Assembly: GCA_002413045.1 (NCBI GenBank)
Contig: DHWF01000041.1
Coordinates: forward strand, 40,966 to 104,965
Direction of reading: 5' to 3'
Source of the DNA: Chloroflexi bacterium UBA5189
GTDB taxonomy: Bacteria; Chloroflexota; Limnocylindria; Limnocylindrales; CSP1-4
DNA length: 64,000 bases
A program made the translations under genes and the position numbers. Under the pieces are notes generated by a model. It did no database searches and was not told the origin of the DNA. It worked only from the letters and a program-made list of their open reading frames with translations. This document shows, one piece after another, positions 52,497 through 61,296 of this stretch; the stretch's first letter is position 1, and every line of letters starts with the position of its first letter.

Positions 52497-53294
52497 CTAC
52501 GCGGGAGCGCGCCGCTGCGCGGCCCAGTCGACGGCATAGGCCGCGAACGCGCGAGCTTCAGCCGCGGTGCCGGGGCGCGGGCGCTCGCTCGGGTCCCAGC
52601 CGCGGCCGCGGTCGTCGCGGACCTGGCCCAGCAGCGGTCGCCAGTGCGGGTCGAGCGTGCGCTGTGCCCACTCGAGCGCGCTGTGCTTGCTCGCGACCTG
52701 CGCCGTATCGAGGGTGTAGAGGATTCGACACGCCATCGTGACCGTATACCGCTGACCCCAGGCCAGGGCATCGATATCGAGCCACGTCGCGAGGTCGTCG
52801 ATGAAGTTAGGAATCGCGGCCGCAGCTTCGGCGCGCAGCGACGCCTCGGGCACCGGCGGCATGAATGACCGCGGCGCGGGGCCTGTCAGCACGATCCCAT
52901 GCTCCCGGAGGATCCATCGCGTGTAGGCGCGGTTGCAGTGGTCGTCCCACTCCAGTGTCTGTTGCCCGTGGTCGTTGTACAGCCACGACCTGCCTAGGTA
53001 TGCAACGCTCGCGAGCTCGCCGATCGGCGCGTAGGAGCCCTCCATGTCGTGCGGCCAGTGGGCAGTGCGCGTTGGTAAGTCGCGGTGCAGGGTCTGAAGC
53101 TGGGTCTCTTGCGAAGGGGTCGGGCGCTCGTGGATCGCCACGATCCAGTCGCAGTCGCTTTGCTGGTCGCCGGCGCCCAGCGCGAACGATCCCTGGACAT
53201 AGGCTCCAGCGAGGTTCTCACCCAGGATCGTCTGCCACGTGCCGAGGAGCTCATGGAGCAGCGCGTCGAGGTCGGCGTACGGCGTCCAGGTCAC
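52497..53294 (-). CDS. Aminoglycoside nucleotidyltransferase-like (AadA/DUF4111) protein
   Basis: 265 residues. The nucleotidyltransferase motif VQGSFALGAGDQQSDCDWIV (Gly-Ser at 35-36, Asp47 and Asp49) and a DUF4111-like C-terminal helical domain (GQRYTVTMACRILYTLDTAQVASK) match the AadA group, which adenylates aminoglycosides. A resistance role is possible but untested. The gene sits 3 nt from the tRNA-Arg end, on the opposite strand. Confidence 0.83.
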   Translation of the reverse strand: MTWTPYADLDALLHELLGTWQTILGENLAGAYVQGSFALGAGDQQSDCDWIVAIHERPTPSQETQLQTLHRDLPTRTAHWPHDMEGSYAPIGELASVAYLGRSWLYNDHGQQTLEWDDHCNRAYTRWILREHGIVLTGPAPRSFMPPVPEASLRAEAAAAIPNFIDDLATWLDIDALAWGQRYTVTMACRILYTLDTAQVASKHSALEWAQRTLDPHWRPLLGQVRDDRGRGWDPSERPRPGTAAEARAFAAYAVDWAAQRRAPA

Positions 53295-53300
53295 CCGATC

Positions 53301-53306
53301 AGCGTA
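53301..53306 (-). promoter_or_regulatory. Leaderless-type -10 element of the nucleotidyltransferase gene
   Basis: On the minus strand TACGCT is exactly 6 nt upstream of GTG 53294, with no Shine-Dalgarno. Confidence 0.5.
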
Positions 53307-53397
53307 AGCGGCCTTCACGCGGACGCTGCAAGACGGGCAGTTAGCGCCCCGCGCCCGTCCCGGGCGCGCTCTCCTGCAAGACTGAAGGCACGAATTT

Positions 53398-53426
53398 GCC
53401 CCGGCGCAACGTCGTCGCGCCGGGGC
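53398..53426 (-). terminator. Hairpin downstream of the secreted protein gene
   Basis: GCCCCGGCGC at 53398-53407 and GCGCCGGGGC at 53417-53426 form a perfect 10-bp stem with a 9-nt loop. It lies 59 nt beyond the stop codon of the minus-strand secreted gene. There is no clear U-run, so termination is likely but not certain. Confidence 0.45.
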
Positions 53427-53484
53427 TGAGGATCTCGTTGGGGCTGTTCGGAACGGTTCGGCGCCTGCAGCCGCCGAACGGGCT

Positions 53485-53994
53485 TCAGGACACGAATGCA
53501 ATCGTGCCCGAGATCACCGATACCTGCGAGTTGCCGGCGGAGCGATTGATGTCGCTGCCGCTGCCGCTTGCGCCAGCGAAGACGCCAGTGCCGCCGCTGA
53601 TCGTGTAGGTCTTGGCGACCGTGTACGGCACGCCCTGGGCGTTCTGGAACGCGGCCGCGCTCGACGCGCACTTGGTGCCGGTCTCGTGCATGGTGAGCGA
53701 ACCAGTGCCGTCGAGCAGCGTGATCGTCCGCACCGCAGTGAGCGCGAAGCATCCGCCGCCCAACGGCACGAGCGGCCCGGCGAGCGCGGCGGTCGAGTAG
53801 GCGGCCCCGTAGCCGACCACGTTGCCGTCGCCGCAGAAGACGTTCGTGGGCGGGCTCGTCGGGCATTGGCTGTAGATATTGACGAAGGTCGCCTGGAGCG
53901 TGCCATTCGCCGCCAGGCTCGTGGCCGCGAATGGGAGCGAGAGGCTCAGCGCGAGGACAACTGACGACAGGGTTCCGACTGCGAGACGCTTCAT
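53485..53994 (-). CDS. Secreted protein with Cys pairs, unknown family
   Basis: 169 residues. MKRLAVGTLSSVVLALSLSL is a signal peptide with cleavage near SLAANG. The mature protein has about four cysteines (QCPTSPPTNVFCGDGN) and ends with a Gly/Ser-rich segment, GGTGVFAGASGSGSD, and a short beta strand. It resembles small bacterial extracellular beta-barrel proteins but no domain is assigned. AAAGGA lies about 8 nt before the ATG. It overlaps the DUF4242 gene (ATGA), forming one operon. Confidence 0.75.
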   Translation of the reverse strand: MKRLAVGTLSSVVLALSLSLPFAATSLAANGTLQATFVNIYSQCPTSPPTNVFCGDGNVVGYGAAYSTAALAGPLVPLGGGCFALTAVRTITLLDGTGSLTMHETGTKCASSAAAFQNAQGVPYTVAKTYTISGGTGVFAGASGSGSDINRSAGNSQVSVISGTIAFVS

Positions 53995-54368
53995 GACGCT
54001 TCCTTTCCCGGTACGGCGGCGCGCACATGGCGCCGACCAATGAGCGATGGCGCGAGGACCGAGCGCTCGGGCTCACGCAACTCCACGATCGGAACGACCC
54101 GATCGAACGACACGCTCGCGCGACGATTCGCCTCGGCCACGGATTCGGCGTCATCCGCCTCGAAGACCGAGAAGGCGGTCTCCTCGGCGGCGATGACGAT
54201 CGAGCCCACGTAGCGGACGGGGCGGCCAGCTCGGGTCATCGCCGCTGCGGCGCGGCGAACGCGGCGTTCATCCATGCTCACCGCTTCGAGCGTCAGTCCC
54301 GGTGCGTAGCGCTCGACGACGAAGCGCTGGTGGCCAGCGGCCGAGTCGGACCGTGCGGGTTGTGCCAT
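53991..54368 (-). CDS. DUF4242-like (nickel-binding SCO4226 type) protein
   Basis: 125 residues. The core FVVERYAPGLTLEAVSMDERR, then VRYVGSIVIAAEETAFSVFEA and ANRRASVSFDRVVPIVEL, is the ferredoxin-like DUF4242 pattern; the family includes a nickel-binding Streptomyces protein. Metal binding is not tested here. It heads an operon with the secreted protein, downstream of the large LuxR regulator gene, which is a plausible controller. Confidence 0.78.
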   Translation of the reverse strand: MAQPARSDSAAGHQRFVVERYAPGLTLEAVSMDERRVRRAAAAMTRAGRPVRYVGSIVIAAEETAFSVFEADDAESVAEANRRASVSFDRVVPIVELREPERSVLAPSLIGRRHVRAAVPGKEAS

Positions 54369-54420
54369 GCCCTGAAGGTGCCACTCGCCGGTGGGCCGAG
54401 GTAAGCGGGAAACCCCGCGA

Positions 54421-57237
54421 TCAGTTGCCGGGCGCGACGTCCCGGGTCGGTGGGATGGAGACGAGGGCCCGGCCGAGCTCGGCGCGGGAGCTGATGCCCA
54501 GCTTCGGGTATACGCGGGCGAGCACACCTTCGACCGTGCGCGGGCTCATGAACGCGAGGTTTGCGATCTCTCGGTTCGTGCGTCCATCCGCTGCCAGGGC
54601 GGCGACGGTCCGCTCGGTCTCGGTCAGCTCGGCCGGTGCGGATGGCCGCAGCCCGACACGGCCGAGCTCGCGACGCGTCCGCTCGGCCCAGGCAATGGCT
54701 CCGAGGGCATCGAACGTCTCGAGGGCGCGCGCCAGGTCGTCGTGGCCGAGTCGCTTCTCACGTCGCCGCCGATGCGCGATTCCGCGGGCCAGCAGGCTGC
54801 GGGCCGCCTCGAATCGCATGCCGAGCGCCTCGAGCCCCTCGACCGACTCGGAGAAGGCAACCAGGGCCGCGTCCAGGTCGCCCTGCGCAGCCGCCACGAA
54901 CCCGCGGCCCCTGGCAACGAAGGCCAAGGGCCGGCGCCGCCCGTTCCGTCGTGCGCGCGTCTCGAGCTCCGATGCGAGCAAGGCCGCCCGAGCGATCTCG
55001 CCCATCTCGACGAGCGCCTCGAGCCGATCTGCCTGGAACCGACCCAGTGCCGTGTCGGCCAGGCCCGCCTCGGCGAGGCGCGCCTCCGCGTCGGCGAAGC
55101 AACGCTCGGCCGCCGCCGGGTCGGCCTCGGCGAGGGCAAGCGCCCCGAGGTTCCCGGCGACGATCGCGCCGATGAAGGCATCGCCGGCGCGGTCGGCGTA
55201 TCGGCCCGCCTCGCCGAAGTATCGCTCGGCGTCGGACCGCACGCCACGAGCCGCAGCAATGGCGCCGAGCTGGATCACTGCCATGACGCGATCGTGCTCT
55301 CGTCCCGCCCGATCGGCGACCCGGATTGCCTCCTCCGCGTGCTCCGTGACCTCGTCCCAGCGTCCTGCTCGGAGGTCGGTCTGCGCGAGCTCGACCAGGA
55401 TCCGCGCCAGCGAGCTTTCGTCGCCGAGCTGATCGGCACGCTCGCGTAGCACGTCGTACTCGCGGTGCGCCCGGTCGAGATCGTCGTCCATGAGACGGAG
55501 CCACGCGCTCTTTGCCGCGGCTCCGTCGAGCAGCCGGGCCGGTGGAGCGGCGCCTTCGAGGCGCACGGCTTCCTCGAGCAGTTCGGCGGGCACAGGCTCT
55601 CCGAGCGTCGAGATGCCGCTGACCACAGCGGCGAGCGCCTGTGCACGCAGCTCGACCTCGGCGTCGGGCAGGAGCTTGAGTGCGGAACGTGCGTGGCCGA
55701 GCCCGTCGCGCGCATCGGGGGAAACGCGGCTCCACGTGAGCTCCACCCGTGCCCTGGCGATCGGATCTGGCCCTACCTCGGCGAGGGCGGCACGACACAG
55801 CTCGGCGGCGGCCGCGGGGCCCTCATCCTGTGCGACGAGCGCGGCGAGTGCCGTCCGAGTCAATGCCCGCTCCATGCCCGGAGGGCCTGCCTCGACGGCG
55901 GCGTCCAAGACGTCCCGCGCGCGCCGCGTTTCGCCCGCCCGGAGGAGCAGCTCGCCAAGCGCACGGCGGCGGCGCAGCAGGCGCTCAGGCTCGCCCGGCG
56001 GCGTCAGCGTCGATGCCAGGTCAGCGAGCTCGATCGCGATCTCGGGTGCGCCGCGTGCCGCCGCCTCCGAGGCGGCGCCTTCGAGGGCCGCGCCTACCGC
56101 CTCATCCGGCCCCGTCGCTCCGAGGGCCAGGTGACGCGCCCGCTCCTCTGACCCTTCGGCGAGGGCCGCGAGCGCTCGATGCGCGGATCGCCGCTCCTCG
56201 TCCGGCGCGATCGCGATCACCTGCGCGGCGATGAGCGGGTGCCCGAGCCGCAGCGTGGATGCCGAGACCCTGATGAGCGTGGGATCGTCCGGCCATCGCA
56301 TGCGCCAGCGGAGCCGGCGGCAAGCCTCGGCGACCACGCTGCGCGACGGATGCGCCGCACAGGCGACGACGAGGAGCGTTCGGCGCTCGTCGACCGACAG
56401 CGATCGCATGTGCGCGGCGACGGCCTCCGCGAGCTCCCGGGGGACCGGCGGCGGGACCCCGGCCTCCAGTGCCCCGCCACTCGCCAGGATCGCGCGGCCG
56501 ATCTCCAGCGCGAACAGGGGGTTCGCGCCAGACCACTCGGCGATCCGAAGCAGGGTTGGTCGGGCGAAGGCGTGGCCAAGACGAGCCCGTAGCAGCTGGA
56601 ACAGCGCAGCGACGCTCAACGGTCCAAGCGCGACCCGATCCAGGCGATCCGGCGGCATCGCGCGCTCGAGGGCCAGAGGCGCCGACGCATCGCTTTCGCC
56701 ACGCACCGCCAGGAATAGCCGGACGTCGTCGTCCTCGAAGCGCCGCACCGCGAATTCGAGCGCCCCGCTGGACGCAGCGTCGAGCCATTGGACGTCGTCG
56801 ATCGCGACGATCAGCGGACCTCGCTCGGAGAGGCGCCGCAGCACGCCCAGGAGGCCGGCGGCGACCGTCCGACGATCCAGCGCCCCGTCGCCGGTTGGCT
56901 CCTCGAGCGTCGCCACGAGGAGGGCTCGGCGCTGCGGATCCGGAAGCCCCTCAAGGACGCCAGGGGGGACGCAACGGAGAAGATCGGTCAGTCCGGCGTA
57001 GGCGAGGTCGCTCTCCGCCGCTGCCGGTGCGGCGCGCATGACTGCAATGCCGCCGCTGGTCGCCGTCGCGAGCGCTGTCTCCCAGAGGATCGACTTGCCA
57101 ATGCCGGCGGTTCCGCTCAGGACCAGCGCGCGCGGACCGGGCGGCGATAGCGGCGCCGCGAGGAAGCGCTCGGTGGCGGCGAGCTCCACACCGCGGCCCA
57201 CCAGATCGACGTGCTCACCGACCCTGATGTTGGTCAC
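54421..57237 (-). CDS. Large ATP-binding LuxR family (LAL/MalT-like) regulator
   Basis: 938 residues. The N-terminal AAA/NB-ARC-like domain has LSGTAGIGKSILWETAL (Walker A, about 41-57) and LIVAIDDVQWLD (Walker B, about 141-152). A long helical TPR-like region (about 400-850) follows, then a LuxR-type HTH (LTETERTVAALAADGRTNREIANLAFMS...RTVEGVLARVYPKL, about 870-935). Such proteins activate transcription when ATP and an inducer are bound. GTG 57237 is chosen; TAGGGT lies 9 nt before it on the minus strand. It probably controls the adjacent DUF4242-secreted operon. Confidence 0.9.
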   Translation of the reverse strand: MTNIRVGEHVDLVGRGVELAATERFLAAPLSPPGPRALVLSGTAGIGKSILWETALATATSGGIAVMRAAPAAAESDLAYAGLTDLLRCVPPGVLEGLPDPQRRALLVATLEEPTGDGALDRRTVAAGLLGVLRRLSERGPLIVAIDDVQWLDAASSGALEFAVRRFEDDDVRLFLAVRGESDASAPLALERAMPPDRLDRVALGPLSVAALFQLLRARLGHAFARPTLLRIAEWSGANPLFALEIGRAILASGGALEAGVPPPVPRELAEAVAAHMRSLSVDERRTLLVVACAAHPSRSVVAEACRRLRWRMRWPDDPTLIRVSASTLRLGHPLIAAQVIAIAPDEERRSAHRALAALAEGSEERARHLALGATGPDEAVGAALEGAASEAAARGAPEIAIELADLASTLTPPGEPERLLRRRRALGELLLRAGETRRARDVLDAAVEAGPPGMERALTRTALAALVAQDEGPAAAAELCRAALAEVGPDPIARARVELTWSRVSPDARDGLGHARSALKLLPDAEVELRAQALAAVVSGISTLGEPVPAELLEEAVRLEGAAPPARLLDGAAAKSAWLRLMDDDLDRAHREYDVLRERADQLGDESSLARILVELAQTDLRAGRWDEVTEHAEEAIRVADRAGREHDRVMAVIQLGAIAAARGVRSDAERYFGEAGRYADRAGDAFIGAIVAGNLGALALAEADPAAAERCFADAEARLAEAGLADTALGRFQADRLEALVEMGEIARAALLASELETRARRNGRRRPLAFVARGRGFVAAAQGDLDAALVAFSESVEGLEALGMRFEAARSLLARGIAHRRRREKRLGHDDLARALETFDALGAIAWAERTRRELGRVGLRPSAPAELTETERTVAALAADGRTNREIANLAFMSPRTVEGVLARVYPKLGISSRAELGRALVSIPPTRDVAPGN

Positions 57238-57497
57238 GCTGCCGGGACCCTACCGCGCCTGAGGGCAACGCGCTGTGGCCGCATCGTCTTTCAGCGGGTC
57301 CAGCCTCAGGATCTGCTTCCTTCGGGATAGCGGGTGCACGCTCGATGGAATCGCCACACGACGTTGCAAGCTCGATTCCTCCATGCTGTTGTCATGTGCG
57401 ATCGCGCTGCGACCAACGGCGCGCGACCTGGACCGTCTACGGCAATCCAGCCTCGATCGCCCAATGACCGTCGATCTCGATCAGTAGGCGCGGCCCG

Positions 57498-58340
57498 GTG
57501 ACGGGCGCGGCCGACCTCGGGATCTTCGGCGTGAGCGTCGTCGCCGGGATCGTTGGCGCCCTTGCGGGCGTCGGTGGGGGCATCCTGATCATCCCGGCAC
57601 TCACGATCCTGTTCGGTGTCGACATCCATCTCGCGATTGGCGCCAGCATCGTCTCGGTCATCGCCACGAGCTCGGGCGCTGCTGCGGCCTACGTTCGGGA
57701 CCGGCTCACGAACCTGCGGATCGGCATGTTCCTCGAGCTCGCCACGACCTCCGGAGCCGTCGCGGGTGCCCTATTGGCCGCGGTCGTGGCGCCGTCCCTG
57801 CTCTACATCGTGCTCGGCGTGGTGCTCATCGTTTCGGCGCTGCTGCAGCTGACGCGACTCGGCGAGGAGCTCGCGGAGGCGGAGCCGACGTCAGCGCTCG
57901 CGCGACGGCTCGCCCTGGCCGACTCGTATCCAGATCCGCGCCTCGGCGGCGAGGTTTCGTACAGCCCGCGCCGGATCCCGCTCGGCTTTGCCCTTATGGG
58001 CCTGGCCGGCCTGGTTTCCGGGCTGCTCGGCATCGGCTCCGGCGCACTTAAAGTGGTCGCGATGGACGGCGCCATGCGCCTGCCGATGAAGGTCAGCTCG
58101 GCGACAAGCAACTTCATGATCGGCGTCACGGCCGCAGCGTCGGCCGGGATCTATATCGGCCGCGGGGATGTCGATGTCCGAATCGCGGCGCCGGTGTCGC
58201 TCGGGGTCCTCGCCGGCGCCTTCGTCGGGGCTCGCCTTCTCGGACGACTGTCGAACCGACACGTTCGACGGATCTTCGTGCCCGTCCTTGCCATCATCGG
58301 CGTCGAGACGGTCCTCCGCGGCCTGGGGTTCGGCCTGTGA
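57498..58340 (+). CDS. TauE/SafE family sulfite or anion exporter
   Basis: 280 residues with eight to nine helices. GVGGGILIIPALTILFG (residues 24-40) is the N-terminal repeat and GLVSGLLGIGSGALKVV the second, as in the TauE/SafE fold. These proteins move sulfite, sulfoacetate or similar anions. An inserted hydrophilic loop lies at about 127-150. The start is GTG 57498; the frame overlaps the DUF1634 gene by 4 nt. Confidence 0.9.
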   Translation: MTGAADLGIFGVSVVAGIVGALAGVGGGILIIPALTILFGVDIHLAIGASIVSVIATSSGAAAAYVRDRLTNLRIGMFLELATTSGAVAGALLAAVVAPSLLYIVLGVVLIVSALLQLTRLGEELAEAEPTSALARRLALADSYPDPRLGGEVSYSPRRIPLGFALMGLAGLVSGLLGIGSGALKVVAMDGAMRLPMKVSSATSNFMIGVTAAASAGIYIGRGDVDVRIAAPVSLGVLAGAFVGARLLGRLSNRHVRRIFVPVLAIIGVETVLRGLGFGL

Positions 58341-58696
58341 CACCCGAACGGATGCGGCTCGTGGTCAGCTGGGTTCTCCTGATCGGCGTGTCGATCTCAG
58401 CCGCCCTCATCGGTACCGGGCTCCTCGGTTCCTTCGCCGTCGGATGGCAGGGCTCGCTCATCGGGCTTGCGCACGCCGACGTCGCCATCGATTCGTTCGG
58501 TGATCTCGGCGAAGGCCTCCGAGCGCTTCGTCCGCAGGCGATCGCGCAGCTCGGGCTCCTCGTGCTCGTCGCGACCCCGATCATTCGCGTAGCGACGAGC
58601 CTTGTTGCGTTCGCGCTCGAGCGTGATCGCCTGTACGTCCTCCTGACAACGATCGTGCTCGCGATCCTGCTCGGCTCCGCGTTCCTGATCCGGTGA
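58337..58696 (+). CDS. DUF1634 membrane protein
   Basis: 119 residues with three helices. LLIGVSISAALIGTGLL, a loop with IGLAHADVAIDSFGDLGEGL, then IAQLGLLVLVATPIIRVATSLVAFALERD, is the DUF1634 pattern. DUF1634 genes commonly follow TauE/SafE genes, as here, so it probably supports the exporter. It overlaps the exporter gene (GTGA). Confidence 0.85.
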   Translation: MTPERMRLVVSWVLLIGVSISAALIGTGLLGSFAVGWQGSLIGLAHADVAIDSFGDLGEGLRALRPQAIAQLGLLVLVATPIIRVATSLVAFALERDRLYVLLTTIVLAILLGSAFLIR

Positions 58697-58748
58697 TCGC
58701 GGACCCCATCCGCCAGGCCCCGGCATCGATCCATGGGACACTCGGTTC

Positions 58749-59618
58749 GTGATCGACATCACGCCACAGCCCATCGCCTTCTCTTTCGGCCCGCTCGAGG
58801 TCCACTGGTACGGGATCGCCTATGCGGTCGGGCTCGCCGTCGCCTACTGGGTCATTGCCCGCGAGGCTCGCTGGCGCGGCTTGGACCTCGGCCTCCTCGG
58901 CTCCGGGATGGTCGTCGTGGCGGTGGCGGCGCTGATCGGCGGTCGCCTCTATCACGTCATCGACCAGTGGCAGCTGTACAAGGACGACCTGCTGCGGATC
59001 GTGCTGCCGCCCTACGCGGGCCTCGGGGTGTATGGCGGCATCGTGACCGGGACCATCGCCGCCTTCCTGTATGCCCGACGCAAACGCCAGCCGTTCCTCG
59101 GGTGGGCAGATGCGGTCGCGCCCGGGTTGTTCGCGATGCAGGCCGTTGCCCGCTGGGGCAACTTCTTCAACCAGGAGCTCTATGGCGCCCCGACGAACCT
59201 GCCGTGGGGGATCGCGATCCAGTGCCAGTACCGGACCCAGGGGTACCCGTGCCCGCCGGGCTCCGACCCGCTTGCAACCCTCGGTCAGCACTTCCAGCCG
59301 ATGTTCCTCTACGAATCGCTGTCAGGGTTGCTTGGCGCCATCTTCCTGATCTGGCTCGCGCGCCGACTGTCGGGTCGGCTCCTTGCGGGCGACCTGCTCC
59401 TTGTCTTCTTCATCTGGTACGGCACGGTCCGGTTCGCCGTGGAATCGCTCAAGGCTGACAACTGGGTTCTGTTCGGGGTGCCGACGGCGCAGATCTTTTC
59501 GGCCGTGATCGTGGCGGGGGCCGCCGCCGTGCTTGCGATCCGGCACCTGCGGCGGCGGGAGCCTCCCGCGACGGTGAGCGTGGGCCGCCCGTCTGGGCCG
59601 GAGCCCGAGCCAGCTTAG
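58749..59618 (+). CDS. lgt: Prolipoprotein diacylglyceryl transferase
   Basis: Lgt transfers a diacylglyceryl group to the lipobox cysteine of prolipoproteins in the membrane. 289 residues with LEVHWYGIAYAVGLAVAY, LIGGRLYHVIDQW, YAGLGVYGGIVTG and AMQAVARWGNFFNQELYG, including the Arg/Asn signature. The C-terminal tail is Pro/Glu-rich. GACACT lies 6 nt before GTG 58749, a weak variant of the leaderless hexamer. Confidence 0.94.
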   Translation: MIDITPQPIAFSFGPLEVHWYGIAYAVGLAVAYWVIAREARWRGLDLGLLGSGMVVVAVAALIGGRLYHVIDQWQLYKDDLLRIVLPPYAGLGVYGGIVTGTIAAFLYARRKRQPFLGWADAVAPGLFAMQAVARWGNFFNQELYGAPTNLPWGIAIQCQYRTQGYPCPPGSDPLATLGQHFQPMFLYESLSGLLGAIFLIWLARRLSGRLLAGDLLLVFFIWYGTVRFAVESLKADNWVLFGVPTAQIFSAVIVAGAAAVLAIRHLRRREPPATVSVGRPSGPEPEPA

Positions 59619-59801
59619 TCCCCAGGCCGCGGCCCTGCCAGGTTTCGGGGGAAAGAGACGATGAGCGCCGCAGCGGCCGGCAACGTCGCTTGGGTGATGG
59701 GCTAGAGTCGCACGCCGCTCACTCTTCTGGCAGCGCCACCACGACGAGCTGGGCGAGCCTCTCGGGCTCCACGATGCTGATCGGCGCAGTAGAAATCAGC
59801 T

Positions 59802-59832
59802 CGGGGGGTCGTCCGATGTGGCCGACCCCCCG
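59802..59832 (+). other. Strong hairpin just before the signal peptidase gene
   Basis: CGGGGGGTCG at 59802-59811 and CGACCCCCCG at 59823-59832 pair over 10 bp with an 11-nt loop. The ATG at 59842 is 9 nt beyond, and no Shine-Dalgarno is seen. It may be a terminator for lgt or a translational control element. Confidence 0.5.
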
Positions 59833-59841
59833 GCTCACACC

Positions 59842-60336
59842 ATGAACATTCGCAATCGTCTGGGCACCGTGGGCCTGACCGTGCTAGTGGTCGTCTGGCT
59901 GCTCGTGCTTCGGCCCGTGGCGCTCGGTGGTCCGGCCTCGTACGAGATCGTGACCGGGACGAGCATGGAGCCGCACTTCCACACCGGTGACCTCGTGATC
60001 ACCCAGACCGCGTCGTCGTATGCGGTGGGCGAGATCGTCGTCTACCGGGTGCCGGACGGACTCCCCGGAGCTGGCTCGATCATCGTTCACCGCATCGTGG
60101 GCGAGGTTACCGGCGGGTTCTCCATTCAGGGTGACAATAAGACAGCCCCGGATCCGTGGGTGGTAAAGGCGACCGATATCGTCGGGCGGAGCTGGGTGGA
60201 GATCGCGGGCGTCGGCCCGGCAATGCTCATCGCGCGCAGGCCATTGGTGATCGCGACGCTCATCGGTGGACTCGGCTTCCTGTTCCTCCTCACCTGGAAG
60301 CCAGCGCCAAAGCGGAAGCTGGACGTCGCTGCGTGA
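59842..60336 (+). CDS. SipW-like signal peptidase I (S26B)
   Basis: 164 residues. A helix at about 10-28 precedes the catalytic motif VTGTSMEPHFHTGDLVI (Ser41); VHRIVGE contains His83 in place of the usual Lys, which marks the ER/archaeal/SipW-type Ser-His enzymes. GDNK (98-101) is the box IV-like motif. A second helix is at about 134-152. It probably processes the exported protein encoded next; GTG 59818 inside the hairpin loop is an alternative start. Confidence 0.85.
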   Translation: MNIRNRLGTVGLTVLVVVWLLVLRPVALGGPASYEIVTGTSMEPHFHTGDLVITQTASSYAVGEIVVYRVPDGLPGAGSIIVHRIVGEVTGGFSIQGDNKTAPDPWVVKATDIVGRSWVEIAGVGPAMLIARRPLVIATLIGGLGFLFLLTWKPAPKRKLDVAA

Positions 60337-60662
60337 AGCGCGTGGGCCTCGCAGTCGCAGCCCTGTTGCTCGGGTCGACGGCGATGACCGTCGCCTCCGC
60401 GTCGGATCTGCCGGTGGACCGAGGCACGATCCAGATGGTTGCGCTCGAGCCCATGGCGATGCCGACGCCAACGCTCGATGGTGTGCAGCCCACGATCCCG
60501 ATCGTGCCAGCGACCGAGAGCCCCTCGGGAAGCACGCCGACGCCGACCCCGGCACCCCTAGCGACGGCATCAGACCCGACTCCCGGGGCAGTTGAATCTG
60601 CTCCCGGCGCGGCCGCAACGTCGCCGCCCGATCCCTCCGGGTCACCGGCTCAACTACCCTGA
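60333..60662 (+). CDS. Small secreted Pro/Thr-rich protein, likely SipW partner
   Basis: 109 residues from GTG 60333, which overlaps the signal peptidase stop (GTGA). MKRVGLAVAALLLGSTAM is a signal peptide with cleavage near ASASD. The mature 85 residues are low-complexity Pro/Thr/Ala/Ser (for example SGSTPTPTPAPLA). It may be a surface-exposed linker or pilin-like stalk, but no fold is recognised. Coupling to the peptidase suggests it is a substrate. Confidence 0.7.
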   Translation: MKRVGLAVAALLLGSTAMTVASASDLPVDRGTIQMVALEPMAMPTPTLDGVQPTIPIVPATESPSGSTPTPTPAPLATASDPTPGAVESAPGAAATSPPDPSGSPAQLP

Positions 60663-60896
60663 GGCTCTCTCGCTCGGCGCGTCACGGTCTGGGACGTCTG
60701 CACGCATCCGGCTTCTGGATCAGTACCAGCGACCCGCCAACGTCACACCCGACTCCCTCATCTTCCTCACCGGGCTACCTTGTCTCGGGGCGGCGCGGCG
60801 ATCCGGTGTCAGACGCACGTCGCATACGAGTGGAAACGACTACTTGCTTAGGGCGCCCCGGAGTCAATCCGGGAGACGAAGGTGAGGTGTATAGCC

Positions 60897-61280
60897 ATGC
60901 TCGGCGACAACCCCATTCATCCGGTCCTCCTGGCGACCGATCTCGATGCAGCTCGCGAGTTCTACCACCTGAAACTCGGCCTTCAGATCCTGGTTGAGCG
61001 TCCAGGAGAGGCCATCGAGTTCGTCTGCGGCGGCGGGACGAAGTTGGCGGTGACCAAGAGCACGACGGGCACGGCTGACAGCCAGACGCAGGCGGCCTGG
61101 AGCGTGCCGGATCTCGATGCGATGCTCGCGGAGCTGCGCGACCGGGGAGTCAAGATCGAAGACTACGACCTGCCTGGTTTCAAGACCGAGAACGGAATCT
61201 TCGACTTCGGCTTTGCACGCATGGCGTTCATCGTTGACCCGGGTGGGAACGCGCTGGCGGTCCTCCAGGAGCGCAGCTGA
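60897..61280 (+). CDS. VOC family (glyoxalase/bleomycin-resistance-like) protein
   Basis: 127 residues. HPVLLATDLDAAREFYHLKLGLQILVE is the first beta-alpha unit and ARMAFIVDPGGNALAVLQE the last strand with the metal-binding Glu. VOC proteins include glyoxalases, dioxygenases and resistance proteins; the specific role is unknown. GGTGAGG at about 60881-60887 supports ATG 60897 over GTG 60882. Confidence 0.85.
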   Translation: MLGDNPIHPVLLATDLDAAREFYHLKLGLQILVERPGEAIEFVCGGGTKLAVTKSTTGTADSQTQAAWSVPDLDAMLAELRDRGVKIEDYDLPGFKTENGIFDFGFARMAFIVDPGGNALAVLQERS

Positions 61281-61296
61281 CCGACGTCCCTCGCGG

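Noticed and set aside
57275..57487. 70-residue frame upstream of the TauE gene
   Set aside because: Unnatural composition and no start signal; the region is the promoter zone of the LuxR regulator.
59818..59841. GTG 59818 as start of the signal peptidase
   Set aside because: It lies inside the hairpin loop and adds a Pro-rich stretch before the first helix; ATG 59842 fits the family better.
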